Shown: positions 17,925 to 27,556, numbered from the stretch's first letter. The stretch: DNA of 36,719 nt from Hymenobacter crusticola (GCF_002154225.1 NZ_MTSE01000034.1:1433-38151), one strand, 5' to 3'. Translations and numbers: made by a program. The notes: generated from the letters alone by a model not told the origin.

Positions 17925-18338
17925 CTAAAATAACTTTCGTGACGACACATACTTATGTGATTTAACGGCTCGATAAGTATTACTGGCATGTTGTTGTAGC
18001 TCCTGCTCCCAAGTTTTCCAATTAGGCAAATAGGCACTCAGAAAAGCTTTAAATACACGTCCATGACCTGATTTTGGGCACAGCAGGTGCACCAACTCAT
18101 GAACAATCACAAACTCGCCTAAGTGACGAGGCACCTTCAATAAGTTAGCATCCAATGTGAGACGACCAACAGTAGAAATGCTGGCCCATTTGTGCCGCAT
18201 AGGCCGAACGGTCAGACGTCGCAGCGTTACGCCTAAGCGAGCCGCCCAATGGCGGGCGGCCCATTTCAGGTCATCAACGTCTCGCCAAGGCTGCTCAAGA
18301 GAAACTATTGACGTAAACGCAACTTCAGTCATTCTCAA
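17925..18338 (-). CDS. YgjP-like M48 family metalloprotease
   Basis: 137 residues. It has the zinc protease motif HELVH (H80-E81-H84) and a third likely ligand in GHGRVF (H92), preceded by the RPMRHKWASISTVGRLTLDA block typical of the YgjP/DUF45 family. The C-terminus ends soon after, and the protein is shorter than E. coli YgjP because the N-terminal domain is reduced. The first 14 bases overlap the end of hsdR; a second ATG at 18332 is an alternative start. Genes of this family often sit next to type I hsdR genes; what they cleave there is unknown. It is the last gene of the hsd operon. Confidence 0.8.
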   Translation of the reverse strand: MRMTEVAFTSIVSLEQPWRDVDDLKWAARHWAARLGVTLRRLTVRPMRHKWASISTVGRLTLDANLLKVPRHLGEFVIVHELVHLLCPKSGHGRVFKAFLSAYLPNWKTWEQELQQHASNTYRAVKSHKYVSSRKLF

Positions 18339-21252
18339 CGGAGTAAGTAGCTGTTTGAAAGGTCTCTGAGGTCAGCACTGGCACTCGCTTCAGCATCAGT
18401 AACTTGGTAGTCAACTCTATCATCTTGCCGGCGCCTATCAGCGGTAATAAGGCCTTATATAAGGCTGAACGCAGATTGCTAGTTTGCTGGCTGTCCCAGC
18501 CAGCGTGTGGATACTGCCGAAATAACGCATCTAGTGCCAGCGCTTGAGCAGGTAACACAGTAGGCAACATGGTGCGCACGGCGCCGAAGATAGCATACTG
18601 GTTGCCATCCAGACCTAGGTTCTTCTGCTCTTCACTGCCGTTCACTTTTTCCTGCGTCAAGGCCACAAAAGCGGCGAGTACCTCCTGCGTAGTTAGTTGT
18701 CTGTCTTCGTAAAGCTGCGCCAAGCTCTCGGCTCGCTCACCTATGCCCACCACAAACGGGTTCTGGTCGCGCTCCGCATCTACGGCCGTGGCCAAGGCTT
18801 TGCGCAGGTTCAGCACTTTTATGTGGTCGTCGTCCTCACTGTCTTTTAACAAAGCTAGCTCATTGGGGCCCAGTACATGAATCTGGTTGGGTAACTCCAG
18901 CGCCGATACGCTGGTGTGCTGCCGGAGTAAAGCCCGAGTTTTAGCGGTCAGGTCCTGATCAACGTAGGGAGTTGAGGCATAAGCATTCCGAATTAACACG
19001 TAGAGCATACCCAAGGCCTCATAGTCTTTAAGGTAAGGCCGCAGGAAGGCGTCAGGCGACAGGATTTCGTACAGACTGCTCAGCTGGCGATAATACCGGA
19101 AGAACTCCTTGCGCACTTCCTTGTCAGCGAAGGCAGTGATGGCACGCTCCTTATCCTTGTCGTTCCAGCCACGGGCGTGTACTAGGTAGTTCGCGCCGGG
19201 GTCCGCTAGCTGCCGCCGGAACAAATCTTTAAGCACATCCACGTTCTCAATGACGCTGGCTACCACGTCTGAGTCGAAAGCCAGGGCTTTTTCTAGCCGC
19301 TCGAAGATGCCGACGAAGTCAATGACCAGACCGCAAGGCTTCTCCTGTCCATCTACCTCATAGGGCCGGTTGACGCGGGCAATGGTCTGGAGCAGCACAT
19401 GGTCGCGCATGGGCTTATCGAGGTACAGGCAATAGAGCAGCGGCGCATCGAAGCCGGTAAGCAGCTTCTCGGTTACGATGAGAATCTGTGGGTTTTCGTT
19501 GCGCCGCAGGAAAGCCTTGCGCACGTCTTTTTCCTGCGGCCCGGTCAGGTAGTACTGCTTCAGCAGCTCGTCGTCGTTGTGGGCTGCCGAAATAACGACC
19601 GTGCTGTACTCCGGGGGCAGCAGCTTGTCCAGGCCTTGCTTATAGAACACACAGCCTTCACGGTCGGGCGCCACTAGAAAGGCTTTATACCCTAGGGGCT
19701 GCACGTTTTCCTGGAAGTGCTCGGCTACGAAATTAGCAATCTGCGCCACTCGGCCGGGTGCCTTTAGCATTTCCTTCAGGGTCACGGCCCGGCTCAGGAT
19801 GGCATCGACCTCGGCCTGGTCAGCTACACCTTCGGCTTCTGTCAGGCTCAGAAACTCCTTTTCCAGGGTAGCGCGGTCGACGCGCAGCTCGGAGGGAGCT
19901 AGCTGGTAGTGCAGACGCACGGTGGTGCCGTCGGCAATGCTTTCCCCAATGCTGTACTTGTGCAGGTAGCCTTGCTCGTCGTCGGAGCCGAAGACTTTAA
20001 ACGTGCCCCGGCCGTGAGCCAAGTTATCGACGGGTGTGCCCGTGAAACCCAGGAACGTAGCATTGGGCAGCGCAGCCAGCAGGTAGGTGCCTAGGTCGCC
20101 GCCGGTGGTGCGGTGGGCCTCGTCGACGAGCACCACGATGGAGCGGCGCAGGTTCAGGCTGGCCGGAATATCGTCGAACTTATGAATCATGGCCACGATG
20201 AGGCCGCGGTTGTCATCGGTTAGCAACTGCTGCATGTCGCGCTTGGTGCGGGCCACGCGGGGATTGTGGAAGCCGGCCGCTTCCAGGTTACCCACCGTCT
20301 GGGACTCCAGCTCGTTGCGGTCGAGCAGTAGTAATACGGTCGGCTTTTCGCCGAACAGCGACCTAGCCAGTAGGTGGCGGGCAATGCCGATCATGGTCAG
20401 CGTTTTGCCCGAGCCCTGGGTATGCCAGAGCAGGCCACGGTGCCGCTCGGGGTCTTGGGCGCGGGCAACGGCTTTTTCCACGGCCGTGGTCTGGTGTTGG
20501 CGCAGCAGTACCTTGGTCAGCACATCTTCTTTTTCCAGGAATAGCACGTATTCGCGCAGCACCCGCAGCACCCGCTCAGGGGCGAAAAAGCCGCGCACCT
20601 TCTGCTCGTAGCTGATGGCTTCGGGGGCGTCGTCTTTCCAGTTGTGGATGTTTTTGCGGGCATGGCTCCAGGTGGCCCCGTACCACAGGGCCAGCAGCTC
20701 ACTCACGCCGAACACCTGAGGCCACAGCATCATTTCGGGCGTTTCCTGGTGATAGCGGCGCACCTGCGTGATGCCTTCAGCAATACCGTCTTTCTTGGCG
20801 GCGTTCTTCAGCTCCGATACGGCCACTGGCAGGCCGTTGATGAGGTACACCACATCGGCGCGGTTGAGGTAGCGGGTGCCCTGGTGCCGCCACTCGGGCG
20901 TGACGTGATACAGGTTTTCTGAAGCGTTATCGAAATCAATAACGCGCACGCTCCGCTCACGCTTCTCGGCCGGCACGTACACGCTCCGCTCGCCGCGCAT
21001 CCAGGAAAGCGCTTCACGGTTGCCTTCCAGCGTGGCCGGCAGCAGGCGCAGGCGGCGCACCACGTCGGCGGCGCGGGCAGCATCGAGCACACCGGGGTTG
21101 AGCTTCAGCAGCTGGTCAGTGAGCAGCTTGGTGAAAAACGGCTCGTGCGGACCACCGCGCAATACCTCGGCATCGGCAGCTTCCAGACGGACCCAGCCAA
21201 TAGCCTGGGCATAGTTGAGCATTGGCTCCTGAACGGCGGACCATTCGGACAT
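18325..21252 (-). CDS. hsdR: Type I restriction enzyme, R subunit (HsdR)
   Basis: 975 residues, normal for HsdR. The N-terminal PD-(D/E)XK nuclease is visible as D133 (RADVVYLI), E147-x-K149 (SELK) and the QxxxY-like element TQVRRYH near 162-168. The helicase part has Walker A HTQGSGKT (277-284) and DEAH (377-380), followed by the second RecA-like domain (GFDAPLLYCLYLDKPMRDH) and a helical C-terminus that binds the methylase core. The subunit translocates DNA with ATP and cuts far from the unmethylated site. Nine bases separate it from the TIGR02391-like gene upstream and it overlaps the protease gene downstream. All motifs appear intact. Confidence 0.95.
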   Translation of the reverse strand: MSEWSAVQEPMLNYAQAIGWVRLEAADAEVLRGGPHEPFFTKLLTDQLLKLNPGVLDAARAADVVRRLRLLPATLEGNREALSWMRGERSVYVPAEKRERSVRVIDFDNASENLYHVTPEWRHQGTRYLNRADVVYLINGLPVAVSELKNAAKKDGIAEGITQVRRYHQETPEMMLWPQVFGVSELLALWYGATWSHARKNIHNWKDDAPEAISYEQKVRGFFAPERVLRVLREYVLFLEKEDVLTKVLLRQHQTTAVEKAVARAQDPERHRGLLWHTQGSGKTLTMIGIARHLLARSLFGEKPTVLLLLDRNELESQTVGNLEAAGFHNPRVARTKRDMQQLLTDDNRGLIVAMIHKFDDIPASLNLRRSIVVLVDEAHRTTGGDLGTYLLAALPNATFLGFTGTPVDNLAHGRGTFKVFGSDDEQGYLHKYSIGESIADGTTVRLHYQLAPSELRVDRATLEKEFLSLTEAEGVADQAEVDAILSRAVTLKEMLKAPGRVAQIANFVAEHFQENVQPLGYKAFLVAPDREGCVFYKQGLDKLLPPEYSTVVISAAHNDDELLKQYYLTGPQEKDVRKAFLRRNENPQILIVTEKLLTGFDAPLLYCLYLDKPMRDHVLLQTIARVNRPYEVDGQEKPCGLVIDFVGIFERLEKALAFDSDVVASVIENVDVLKDLFRRQLADPGANYLVHARGWNDKDKERAITAFADKEVRKEFFRYYRQLSSLYEILSPDAFLRPYLKDYEALGMLYVLIRNAYASTPYVDQDLTAKTRALLRQHTSVSALELPNQIHVLGPNELALLKDSEDDDHIKVLNLRKALATAVDAERDQNPFVVGIGERAESLAQLYEDRQLTTQEVLAAFVALTQEKVNGSEEQKNLGLDGNQYAIFGAVRTMLPTVLPAQALALDALFRQYPHAGWDSQQTSNLRSALYKALLPLIGAGKMIELTTKLLMLKRVPVLTSETFQTATYSVEND

Positions 21253-21261
21253 AATTAATAA

Positions 21262-22125
21262 CTAAATAGATGAAGAAGTACCCGCAGCGACGGGCGAAAT
21301 AGTTGGCATAACCGATTGGCCCCGATCCCACATGCGCATCAGGTGACTGGCAAATACCAGCATTTCCCAGGCCTCAGCCGCGTCGATGGACATGTTCTCG
21401 TGCGCCTTCGGATTTCTGATGCCGCGTATCGCGCCCGCAAAAAGATTCATGTAGCCATCCTGCACATTATATCCCGAATCAGTAGCTAGGTCACGGTCGG
21501 TGAGACGGAGAAGAGGCCCCCGATCCAGAGTACCTTGACTGCTCCGAGTACAACTGAAAGCTTTCCGCATCAGATCATCACCATCGCGCTCTTTGTCACC
21601 GTTGCAAACCTTCTTATACGCTTGTTTGACCAGGTTATTGATTTCTTTGAAAGCCGCCTCTACTGCATTGGCGTGGTGACCAGAATCGAAAAGCGATTGT
21701 GCGATACTCCGGATCACGTGATGGATAGTTTCCCAGGGCTGCCGCTCTTTTATAATCTGATTACTTAATACATAGCTTAAATAAGCTTCTTCAAGAGTTG
21801 GTATATCATTGAAACAAATGTCCTTGATGTCTTGACTGCATGCTCCTGGGTCTCCTTTTCTTAGATGTACTCCAAGCCAACGAGAGTGCCTTATCAACGA
21901 CTCCTGCTTCTTAATACTTTCGGGCAGTGCTTTAAGTATTCTTGGCAGCATCATATCGAAAGGTTTGAATGAAGTCATCAAATCCTCTGACTTATATTCT
22001 CTATCAAAGTTGCTTTTAAGCTCCATTGCCAGCAGGTGCAACTGCTTTATATCACGATAGATAGTATCTTCTCTTAATGAATGCATGATTAAGTAAAAGC
22101 TAATTTTCTTCTTTGCTAAGTGCAC
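21262..22125 (-). CDS. TIGR02391 (Ymh-like) family protein inside the hsd operon
   Basis: 287 residues from the first ATG, which overlaps hsdS by 26 bases; ATG 22086 would give 274 residues and a 13-base gap and is equally plausible. The C-terminal block (LFAGAIRGIRNPKAHENMSI, then AAEAWEMLVFASHLMRMWD) is the signature of TIGR02391/Hypoth_Ymh proteins. The HEPN-like motif R-N-P-x-A-H is present, which in HEPN ribonucleases has the form Rx4-6H. The family is frequent in defence islands, and a HEPN RNase role has been suggested for such folds. Its place between hsdS and hsdR suggests a restriction accessory or a back-up toxin. GC content is lower than in hsdM and hsdR. Confidence 0.75.
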   Translation of the reverse strand: MHLAKKKISFYLIMHSLREDTIYRDIKQLHLLAMELKSNFDREYKSEDLMTSFKPFDMMLPRILKALPESIKKQESLIRHSRWLGVHLRKGDPGACSQDIKDICFNDIPTLEEAYLSYVLSNQIIKERQPWETIHHVIRSIAQSLFDSGHHANAVEAAFKEINNLVKQAYKKVCNGDKERDGDDLMRKAFSCTRSSQGTLDRGPLLRLTDRDLATDSGYNVQDGYMNLFAGAIRGIRNPKAHENMSIDAAEAWEMLVFASHLMRMWDRGQSVMPTISPVAAGTSSSI

Positions 22126-23380
22126 GAGTTCGCATCCTTCCGCTTAGCAGCTCTTCCAGCAAGGCCCGAAACAGCTCCTCTAGTCGCGCCACTTCCGTGG
22201 CCAGGGCACCTAGCTTTTCATCCACAGCACCGAGCACCGCCGCGATACGCTGCTGCTCAGGGAGAGGAGGAATAAGCATTGGGATACTGTTCAAAATAGA
22301 TGTATTGAGATTGGGCATAACTGTACCAACTGCATTCTTCCGCAAATAATCTTGTGCTACTCGCATACCAAGCCATACTGATACATAGTAGTTATCAATC
22401 TCTGGGTTTTGTATTCGCAACAGTAAACATCCGGTGCCACAGAGCCCACCACTAAAGTCAGGGGTGATGTATGCATAATGGCTAAAATCACCCCGGCGGC
22501 TGATGAGAATGTCGCCTTCTTTCAAGAAGTGCTTAGTCAGTTCCTTCGCCTTTTCCTGGCTAATGCGTGGGACTGACTTCTTGTTAATTGTGTTGGCACC
22601 TAGGTGCGTTGGATTTAGTACAGGGATACCTTCTGGTAAATAATCATAGGCGTGTAGCTGACTTCCAAAAGGTCCGGTTTGAATCTTACCGCCTCCTTCA
22701 AACACTTTCTTCAGAGTAGTTACTTCCCACCCCATCGGCACCTCGCCGATTTCCGTTTCACGAGTTTCGCCGCCGCGGGTGCTGCGGGTAAAGAGGTGTT
22801 CCAGCAGGGCCGCTTTGTATTCCTGTTCCAGCTGCTGCTCCCGGCGCCGGGCCGCCAGCGCCGCCTGCACCGAACCTAGGACTTCGGCAATGGCCCGCTG
22901 CTCGGGGAGTGGAGGAAGAATGATAGAGATTACCTTGAAATTGGATTTTGTAATCTCTTTAAATATTGCTCCATGTGCCCGTTCAATAAATATCTCTTTA
23001 TTATGAGCCATCCAGTGAGCTAAGAATTCATTAAAGACGAATTCAGAATCACAGATTACATTGATGAAGCCTTGGTTAGTTGCCATTGGCACCGTATTAA
23101 TGGCAACTTCTCCAATGGTGGCTCTACTGGTTAACATTACCGTTCCTACAGGCTGCAATCTTGCGGAGGAGTTCTTTAACCCAATCTCTGAAATTGTACG
23201 CTGAGTCGAAGTGACAAAAAGAGAATTGCTCTTTGTCACCTCATTGGGTGTAAGCCATGGGATTCCTCCATTCCAATAATTCTCATCCTTAGTTGAGGGT
23301 GTACCACCTCCACTTAGCTGGCCAATTTCTCCTAGCTTCACCTTTCTCCATCCTTCTGGCAATTCCATTGCTTCACTCAT
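22100..23380 (-). CDS. hsdS: Type I restriction-modification specificity subunit (HsdS)
   Basis: 426 residues with two target recognition domains (about 1-165 and 215-385), each followed by a conserved helix that begins PPLPEQ. The first domain opens with LPEGWRKVKLGEIGQLSGGG, the second with GWEVTTLKKVFEGGGKIQTG, both typical. Each domain reads one half of a split DNA site and the helices set the spacing. The start ATG overlaps the hsdM stop (ATGA), so the two are translated together. The recognition domains are AT-rich while the helices are GC-rich, in keeping with domain exchange. The recognised site cannot be read from sequence. Confidence 0.93.
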   Translation of the reverse strand: MSEAMELPEGWRKVKLGEIGQLSGGGTPSTKDENYWNGGIPWLTPNEVTKSNSLFVTSTQRTISEIGLKNSSARLQPVGTVMLTSRATIGEVAINTVPMATNQGFINVICDSEFVFNEFLAHWMAHNKEIFIERAHGAIFKEITKSNFKVISIILPPLPEQRAIAEVLGSVQAALAARRREQQLEQEYKAALLEHLFTRSTRGGETRETEIGEVPMGWEVTTLKKVFEGGGKIQTGPFGSQLHAYDYLPEGIPVLNPTHLGANTINKKSVPRISQEKAKELTKHFLKEGDILISRRGDFSHYAYITPDFSGGLCGTGCLLLRIQNPEIDNYYVSVWLGMRVAQDYLRKNAVGTVMPNLNTSILNSIPMLIPPLPEQQRIAAVLGAVDEKLGALATEVARLEELFRALLEELLSGRMRTRALSKEEN

Positions 23381-25113
23381 ACCGTCTCCCCTCCTTCCAA
23401 ATTTAATCCCGCCAGCAGCTCCTGCAAGCGAGCGTCGGCGGCTTCGCGGGCGTCGGCCGCGGCTTGCAGCTCCTGCCGGATGAGGACTAGGGAGCGGTGA
23501 GTAGCCCGGTCGCCGGTTTCTACAAACTGGGAGGGCGAGAGGTTGTAGTCGGCGGCCTGCACCTCGGCCAGGGTGAGGCGGCGGGCTAGCTTGGGCACGT
23601 CTTCGTAGGCCGTGAGAGCGGCGGCCAGGGCCTGGCGGCCGTCCAGGGTCAGCTCGTTCTTGGGCTTGCGCTTCACGAAGTGCTGGCTGGCGTTGAGCAG
23701 CAGAACCTGCTCGCGGCGCTCCTGGGGCTTATCTTTGCGCAGCAACAGCACAATGCCGGGGGCGGTGGTGTTGTAGAACAGATTTTCGGGCAGCAGCACC
23801 ACGGCCTCCACCAGGTCCTCGTCTACGAGGGCTTTGCGCACGTCCCGCTCTCGGGAGCTGCCGCCTGAGCCGCTGCCGCGGCTCACGGCGCCGGTATCGA
23901 GCACCACGGCGGCGCGGCCACCGGGCTTGAGCGAGGCCACAATGTGCTGCACCCAAGCCCAGTCGGCGGAGGCGGAGGGCGGGGCGCCGTGGGGGAAGCG
24001 GCCCCAGCTATCGGTCTCAAACAGCGAGTCGGGAAAGTTCTTCTGGTTCCACATGGGGTTAGCCACCACCCGGTCAAACTGCATAAGCCCGGCTCCGGCC
24101 GCCCCGAAGCCGGGCCGGCGCATGGTGTCGCCCGTCACGATGCGGGCGCCGGTGAAGTCGTGCAGGAGCATGTTCATGCGGGCAATGGCGTAGGTCACGG
24201 GGTTCAGCTCCTGCCCAAACAGCTGTGGCCCTTCGGCGCGGCGCGCGGCGTTGCGACGCTCGAAGCTCAACCTGGCTTTGATGAGCAAACCGCCCGAGCC
24301 GCAGGTGGGATCGTAAACAGTCGCGCGGGCCGGCACTTCCAGCAGCTCGGCCAGCAGTAAGCCCACTTCGGCGGGGGTGTAAAACTCGCCCGCGCTCTGC
24401 CCCTGCCCTTCCGCAAACTTGCGCAGCAGGTACTCGTAGGCCTGGCCCAGCACGTCGGGGGCAGTATCCTGCAACCCTAGTCGGTGCCGGCTGATTACTT
24501 CCACCAGAGTAGCGAGGCGCTCGTCGTCGAGGGTGCGCTGCCCTGCCTGGGTTTCAGCGAAGTCCTTCACGTCAAGCACCCCGTGCAAATCAGGGTTGAG
24601 GCGGCTCACCTCACGCAGGCAGGTAGTCAGGAACTCGCCTAGGGTGCGGTGGCCTTCCTGTTCGGTGTCAGGCGTGAAGTTGCGCACGGCGTGCCAGCCA
24701 TAGGTCTCCGGCACCACGAAGCGCACGATAGGCGGCCGGCCTTCCTTCAGAGCAGCCGCGTGGTCGGCCTGCACGACTTCGCGGGCTAGCTCGGCGCCAC
24801 CAAACTCATCGGCTTTCTGGCGCAGCTCGTCGTGGTACACGTCGTCGAGGCGCTTGAAGAACACCAGCGGCAGAATGAAGTCTTTGTACTTAGGTGCGTC
24901 GGTGGCCCCGCGAATGGCGCAGGCAGCCGCCCATAGCCATGTTTCGAGCTGGGGCACGGTAAGTGGGCCGGGCGGAGGCGCTATGGTAGCCAGGTCCAGA
25001 GTGAGGTTGGCAACGTCAGCAGGTTTTGGCGCTTTGCTAGTGGGGCGGCCGCGCTTGGCTTTGGGGCTAGGCGCGTCGGCGGCGGGCAGATCAAAAAGGG
25101 TCGGAGAATCCAT
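23377..25113 (-). CDS. hsdM: Type I N6-adenine methyltransferase subunit (HsdM)
   Basis: 578 residues. The N-terminal helical domain (FILPLVFFKRLDDVYHDELR) is typical of HsdM. Motif I is YDPTCGSGG (S-adenosylmethionine binding) and motif IV is NPMW, a variant of NPPF/Y that flips the target adenine. The first 45 residues are a Pro/Ala/Lys-rich extension absent from many relatives. First gene of the operon hsdM-hsdS-TIGR02391-hsdR-protease. The 181 bases between it and the divergent 25295 gene must hold both promoters; CGAAAGTA at 25146-25153, read on the minus strand, could be a -7 box but no matching -33 box is evident. The gene is GC-rich, unlike the second defence block. Confidence 0.93.
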   Translation of the reverse strand: MDSPTLFDLPAADAPSPKAKRGRPTSKAPKPADVANLTLDLATIAPPPGPLTVPQLETWLWAAACAIRGATDAPKYKDFILPLVFFKRLDDVYHDELRQKADEFGGAELAREVVQADHAAALKEGRPPIVRFVVPETYGWHAVRNFTPDTEQEGHRTLGEFLTTCLREVSRLNPDLHGVLDVKDFAETQAGQRTLDDERLATLVEVISRHRLGLQDTAPDVLGQAYEYLLRKFAEGQGQSAGEFYTPAEVGLLLAELLEVPARATVYDPTCGSGGLLIKARLSFERRNAARRAEGPQLFGQELNPVTYAIARMNMLLHDFTGARIVTGDTMRRPGFGAAGAGLMQFDRVVANPMWNQKNFPDSLFETDSWGRFPHGAPPSASADWAWVQHIVASLKPGGRAAVVLDTGAVSRGSGSGGSSRERDVRKALVDEDLVEAVVLLPENLFYNTTAPGIVLLLRKDKPQERREQVLLLNASQHFVKRKPKNELTLDGRQALAAALTAYEDVPKLARRLTLAEVQAADYNLSPSQFVETGDRATHRSLVLIRQELQAAADAREAADARLQELLAGLNLEGGETV

Positions 25114-25294
25114 CAGGAAGCAGGAAAGCTAAGCGGAACAAGCAACGAAAGTACGGCAACATAGGCTAGGGTATACTATGGCTCGGCAGGAAAAGCGGGG
25201 ACCTAGGCAGGGCAAAATCTAGTGCTGGCACGGATGCGGACGAGGGAGAGAGAGGCTAGCTTGCCTCAAATAAACAGATATAAGCAAAGCTCCT

Positions 25295-26380
25295 ATGTTT
25301 ATAACATTATCATCTTCTAACCCATATTGCAAGCGTCTACTGTCTATAATTTTATTGGTGCTGGTAGTAAGCACCGTTTATGCACAACGCTTCAGTAGCT
25401 ATAGCAGCCAAGTGCAGAAGTCACTTGTTCCCCGTGGACTAATTGACTCTACTGAAGCTGATAAGACTACGGCTAAAGACGAACAAAACATGCTTGCACG
25501 GGTACAGCAAGCCCCTGGTGTTAAAAGAAACTATACAAGTTGGGCATTTGGTCATCATGAATGGAAGGCCGGCGTGTTGGCAGATGGTGATTTCAGCAAA
25601 GCTCTGCGAGAAACCAGTGGTGCTGCGCCCAAAGGTGGTTCCTTAGGCTTCAATGCCGAGCGCCGCAAGAGCGTAGCTTACGGCTATACTTATCACACGA
25701 CGGGCAAAGACGCTAAGGACGCGCCTATTCCCAAGGAGTACAGGACTGATACCGTTCGTGTTGTTCGCACTCACATCAGTCTGAACCTATTGGCAACGTT
25801 GGGGACGCAAGGGGATACTCTTAGCGTTCAACCTGATTCTGCACAAGCAAGCCGACCACTTAACCAAGAATTATTTGGTCAATCCTTGCTCTTACCCGGA
25901 AGTAACGTCCGGTCCCTGCGCTCTATTACTGCTTCACTGCAATGGTATCCCCGATTTTATGGCATGGGCGAGGGTTCTAATTTAGGGTTCAATGCTTTCC
26001 TCAACGTTTCTCAAAACCGTTGGCGCTATGCCAAGCAGCACGCGGAAGTATTATTATTAGCCTTCAGTGCGGGCCCTCAGTATACGGTTTTCGATATCCC
26101 AGCCGCCACTACCGATGATAATACCCTCCGGTTATTAGTTTATGCAAACTATAACCTACGCCGTATCCAGGGCGACATTCGCGAGTCTCCCTCTATTTTA
26201 AATCAAGCATTGGGAACCAGCCAAACTTCTTTTCATGGGTTAGATCTAGGGCTAATCTTCACAGTCAACTCTCTGCGACTGACCGCTAACTTTCCCTATT
26301 TCGGCGGTAATATCCGGGGCTTTTCCAATGGGCAGTTTGTCGTGGGACTAGGCTTTTCCAATGCCTTTCGGGCAAACTGA
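25295..26380 (+). CDS. Exported protein, possible outer-membrane beta-barrel
   Basis: 361 residues with a Sec signal peptide (LLSIILLVLVVSTVYAQ, cleavage likely after YA near residue 30). The second half shows alternating polar and hydrophobic residues with many aromatic ends (ASLQWYPRFYGM, LRLLVYANYN, FVVGLGFSNAF) and ends in a short hydrophobic strand, as in outer-membrane barrels. No family recognised. It is 84 bases before another exported barrel-like gene on the same strand; the two may form a unit. It diverges from hsdM. Confidence 0.65.
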   Translation: MFITLSSSNPYCKRLLSIILLVLVVSTVYAQRFSSYSSQVQKSLVPRGLIDSTEADKTTAKDEQNMLARVQQAPGVKRNYTSWAFGHHEWKAGVLADGDFSKALRETSGAAPKGGSLGFNAERRKSVAYGYTYHTTGKDAKDAPIPKEYRTDTVRVVRTHISLNLLATLGTQGDTLSVQPDSAQASRPLNQELFGQSLLLPGSNVRSLRSITASLQWYPRFYGMGEGSNLGFNAFLNVSQNRWRYAKQHAEVLLLAFSAGPQYTVFDIPAATTDDNTLRLLVYANYNLRRIQGDIRESPSILNQALGTSQTSFHGLDLGLIFTVNSLRLTANFPYFGGNIRGFSNGQFVVGLGFSNAFRAN

Positions 26381-26464
26381 AACTATTGGATTCTGCCCAT
26401 CTGCTTTGAATAAGCAGTCCACAGTCATCAGCTACTCCTATTCTATCCCTATCTATTTACATCT

Positions 26465-27556
26465 GTGCTGACTTTTCCACTAATCCGCTTGTGTTTCATC
26501 TTACTTAGTTGCTTGGTTTACTTACCTGCCCCTGCCCAGAAATTTAGAGTGGGTATCACAGCGGAAGAAAGCGAGTTAGTAGTCCGTCGTGCCGCTAATG
26601 CAGAGCTACTCACCCGTTCCCTCAACTATGCCGACCTGAGCTATGCCTGTCCTCCATTTCTGGACCTAGGTGCACCTAAAGCGCCGTATATTCTCTCCGC
26701 CGATGTGATTCCGCAGTTTGCCATTGGCGGCAAATGGTTGCCAGTCGCTATTCATCTAACGCCCCGCTTTAAGGCTCGCATCTTTCGGAATAATGAGTTA
26801 ATTGGCGACTCTTCCCTTCCAGTACGCACCCCTAGCTACATGCCTGGCGCTACTATCTACTTCAAATCAGATAAGCTAAATAAACCTGATGCGTACTTGT
26901 ACAAATTTGCCAGCCTATCTCTATTCCATCATTCCAATGGACAAGATGGCAATTCGCTCAGACCAGATGGCACCTATAATCAATACGATGGCAGTTTTTC
27001 TACTAACTACTTAGAAGGGGCAGTATACGTGTCTCGTAAGTTCGGTTACAGCGACGGCAATGACGTTAATTTCACCTGCGACAATGGCGCCAAGACCCAC
27101 TATGACGCTTATGGCAGACTAGGCTTCGAAAAGCACTTCTCTAGTGATCCTAATATGGTTGGTCGCTATGGGCAAAACCGTTTGAATGTCAGAGCCGGTT
27201 TGATTCGAAATAAAGTGTACCGCGACAAGTTGATAACGTCCCAGAAAGACACATTGTATTCGGAATGTTACACCCGTGAACGGTACCGAGCGGTACTCAC
27301 CACTTCTTTTATTACCGACTCCAACTTACCTGATCTGGGTGGCAAAATGAATTCATGGAAACGACGTGTAAATGCCGAGCTTATGATTGCTCGACGTCTT
27401 CCAGTTTCCGCTAACGTAGCCATACAAGCTAGCGCCGGGTACTACGGTAGTGACCCGTACAACGCTTATTTTGAAGATTCCTACTTTTTCATTCGAGCAG
27501 GTTTAGCATTCGGCTTTTTCACGGCTACTGATTATAGAGATACACCTACGAGGTAA
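26465..27556 (+). CDS. Outer-membrane beta-barrel protein with a phospholipase A1-like motif
   Basis: 363 residues. The start is GTG 26465, chosen because it places a good signal peptide (LCFILLSCLVYLPAPAQ) at the N-terminus; the frame is open back to 26414 without an ATG. Residues 154-160 read FHHSNGQ. The outer-membrane phospholipase PldA has its catalytic His and Ser in an HxSNG motif, and here H155-x-S157-N158-G159 fits. The third catalytic residue, an Asn 12 residues on in PldA, could correspond to N181 if there is an insertion. The rest looks like barrel strands. Catalysis is therefore possible but not shown. A good terminator follows at 27597-27636. Confidence 0.6.
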   Translation: MLTFPLIRLCFILLSCLVYLPAPAQKFRVGITAEESELVVRRAANAELLTRSLNYADLSYACPPFLDLGAPKAPYILSADVIPQFAIGGKWLPVAIHLTPRFKARIFRNNELIGDSSLPVRTPSYMPGATIYFKSDKLNKPDAYLYKFASLSLFHHSNGQDGNSLRPDGTYNQYDGSFSTNYLEGAVYVSRKFGYSDGNDVNFTCDNGAKTHYDAYGRLGFEKHFSSDPNMVGRYGQNRLNVRAGLIRNKVYRDKLITSQKDTLYSECYTRERYRAVLTTSFITDSNLPDLGGKMNSWKRRVNAELMIARRLPVSANVAIQASAGYYGSDPYNAYFEDSYFFIRAGLAFGFFTATDYRDTPTR

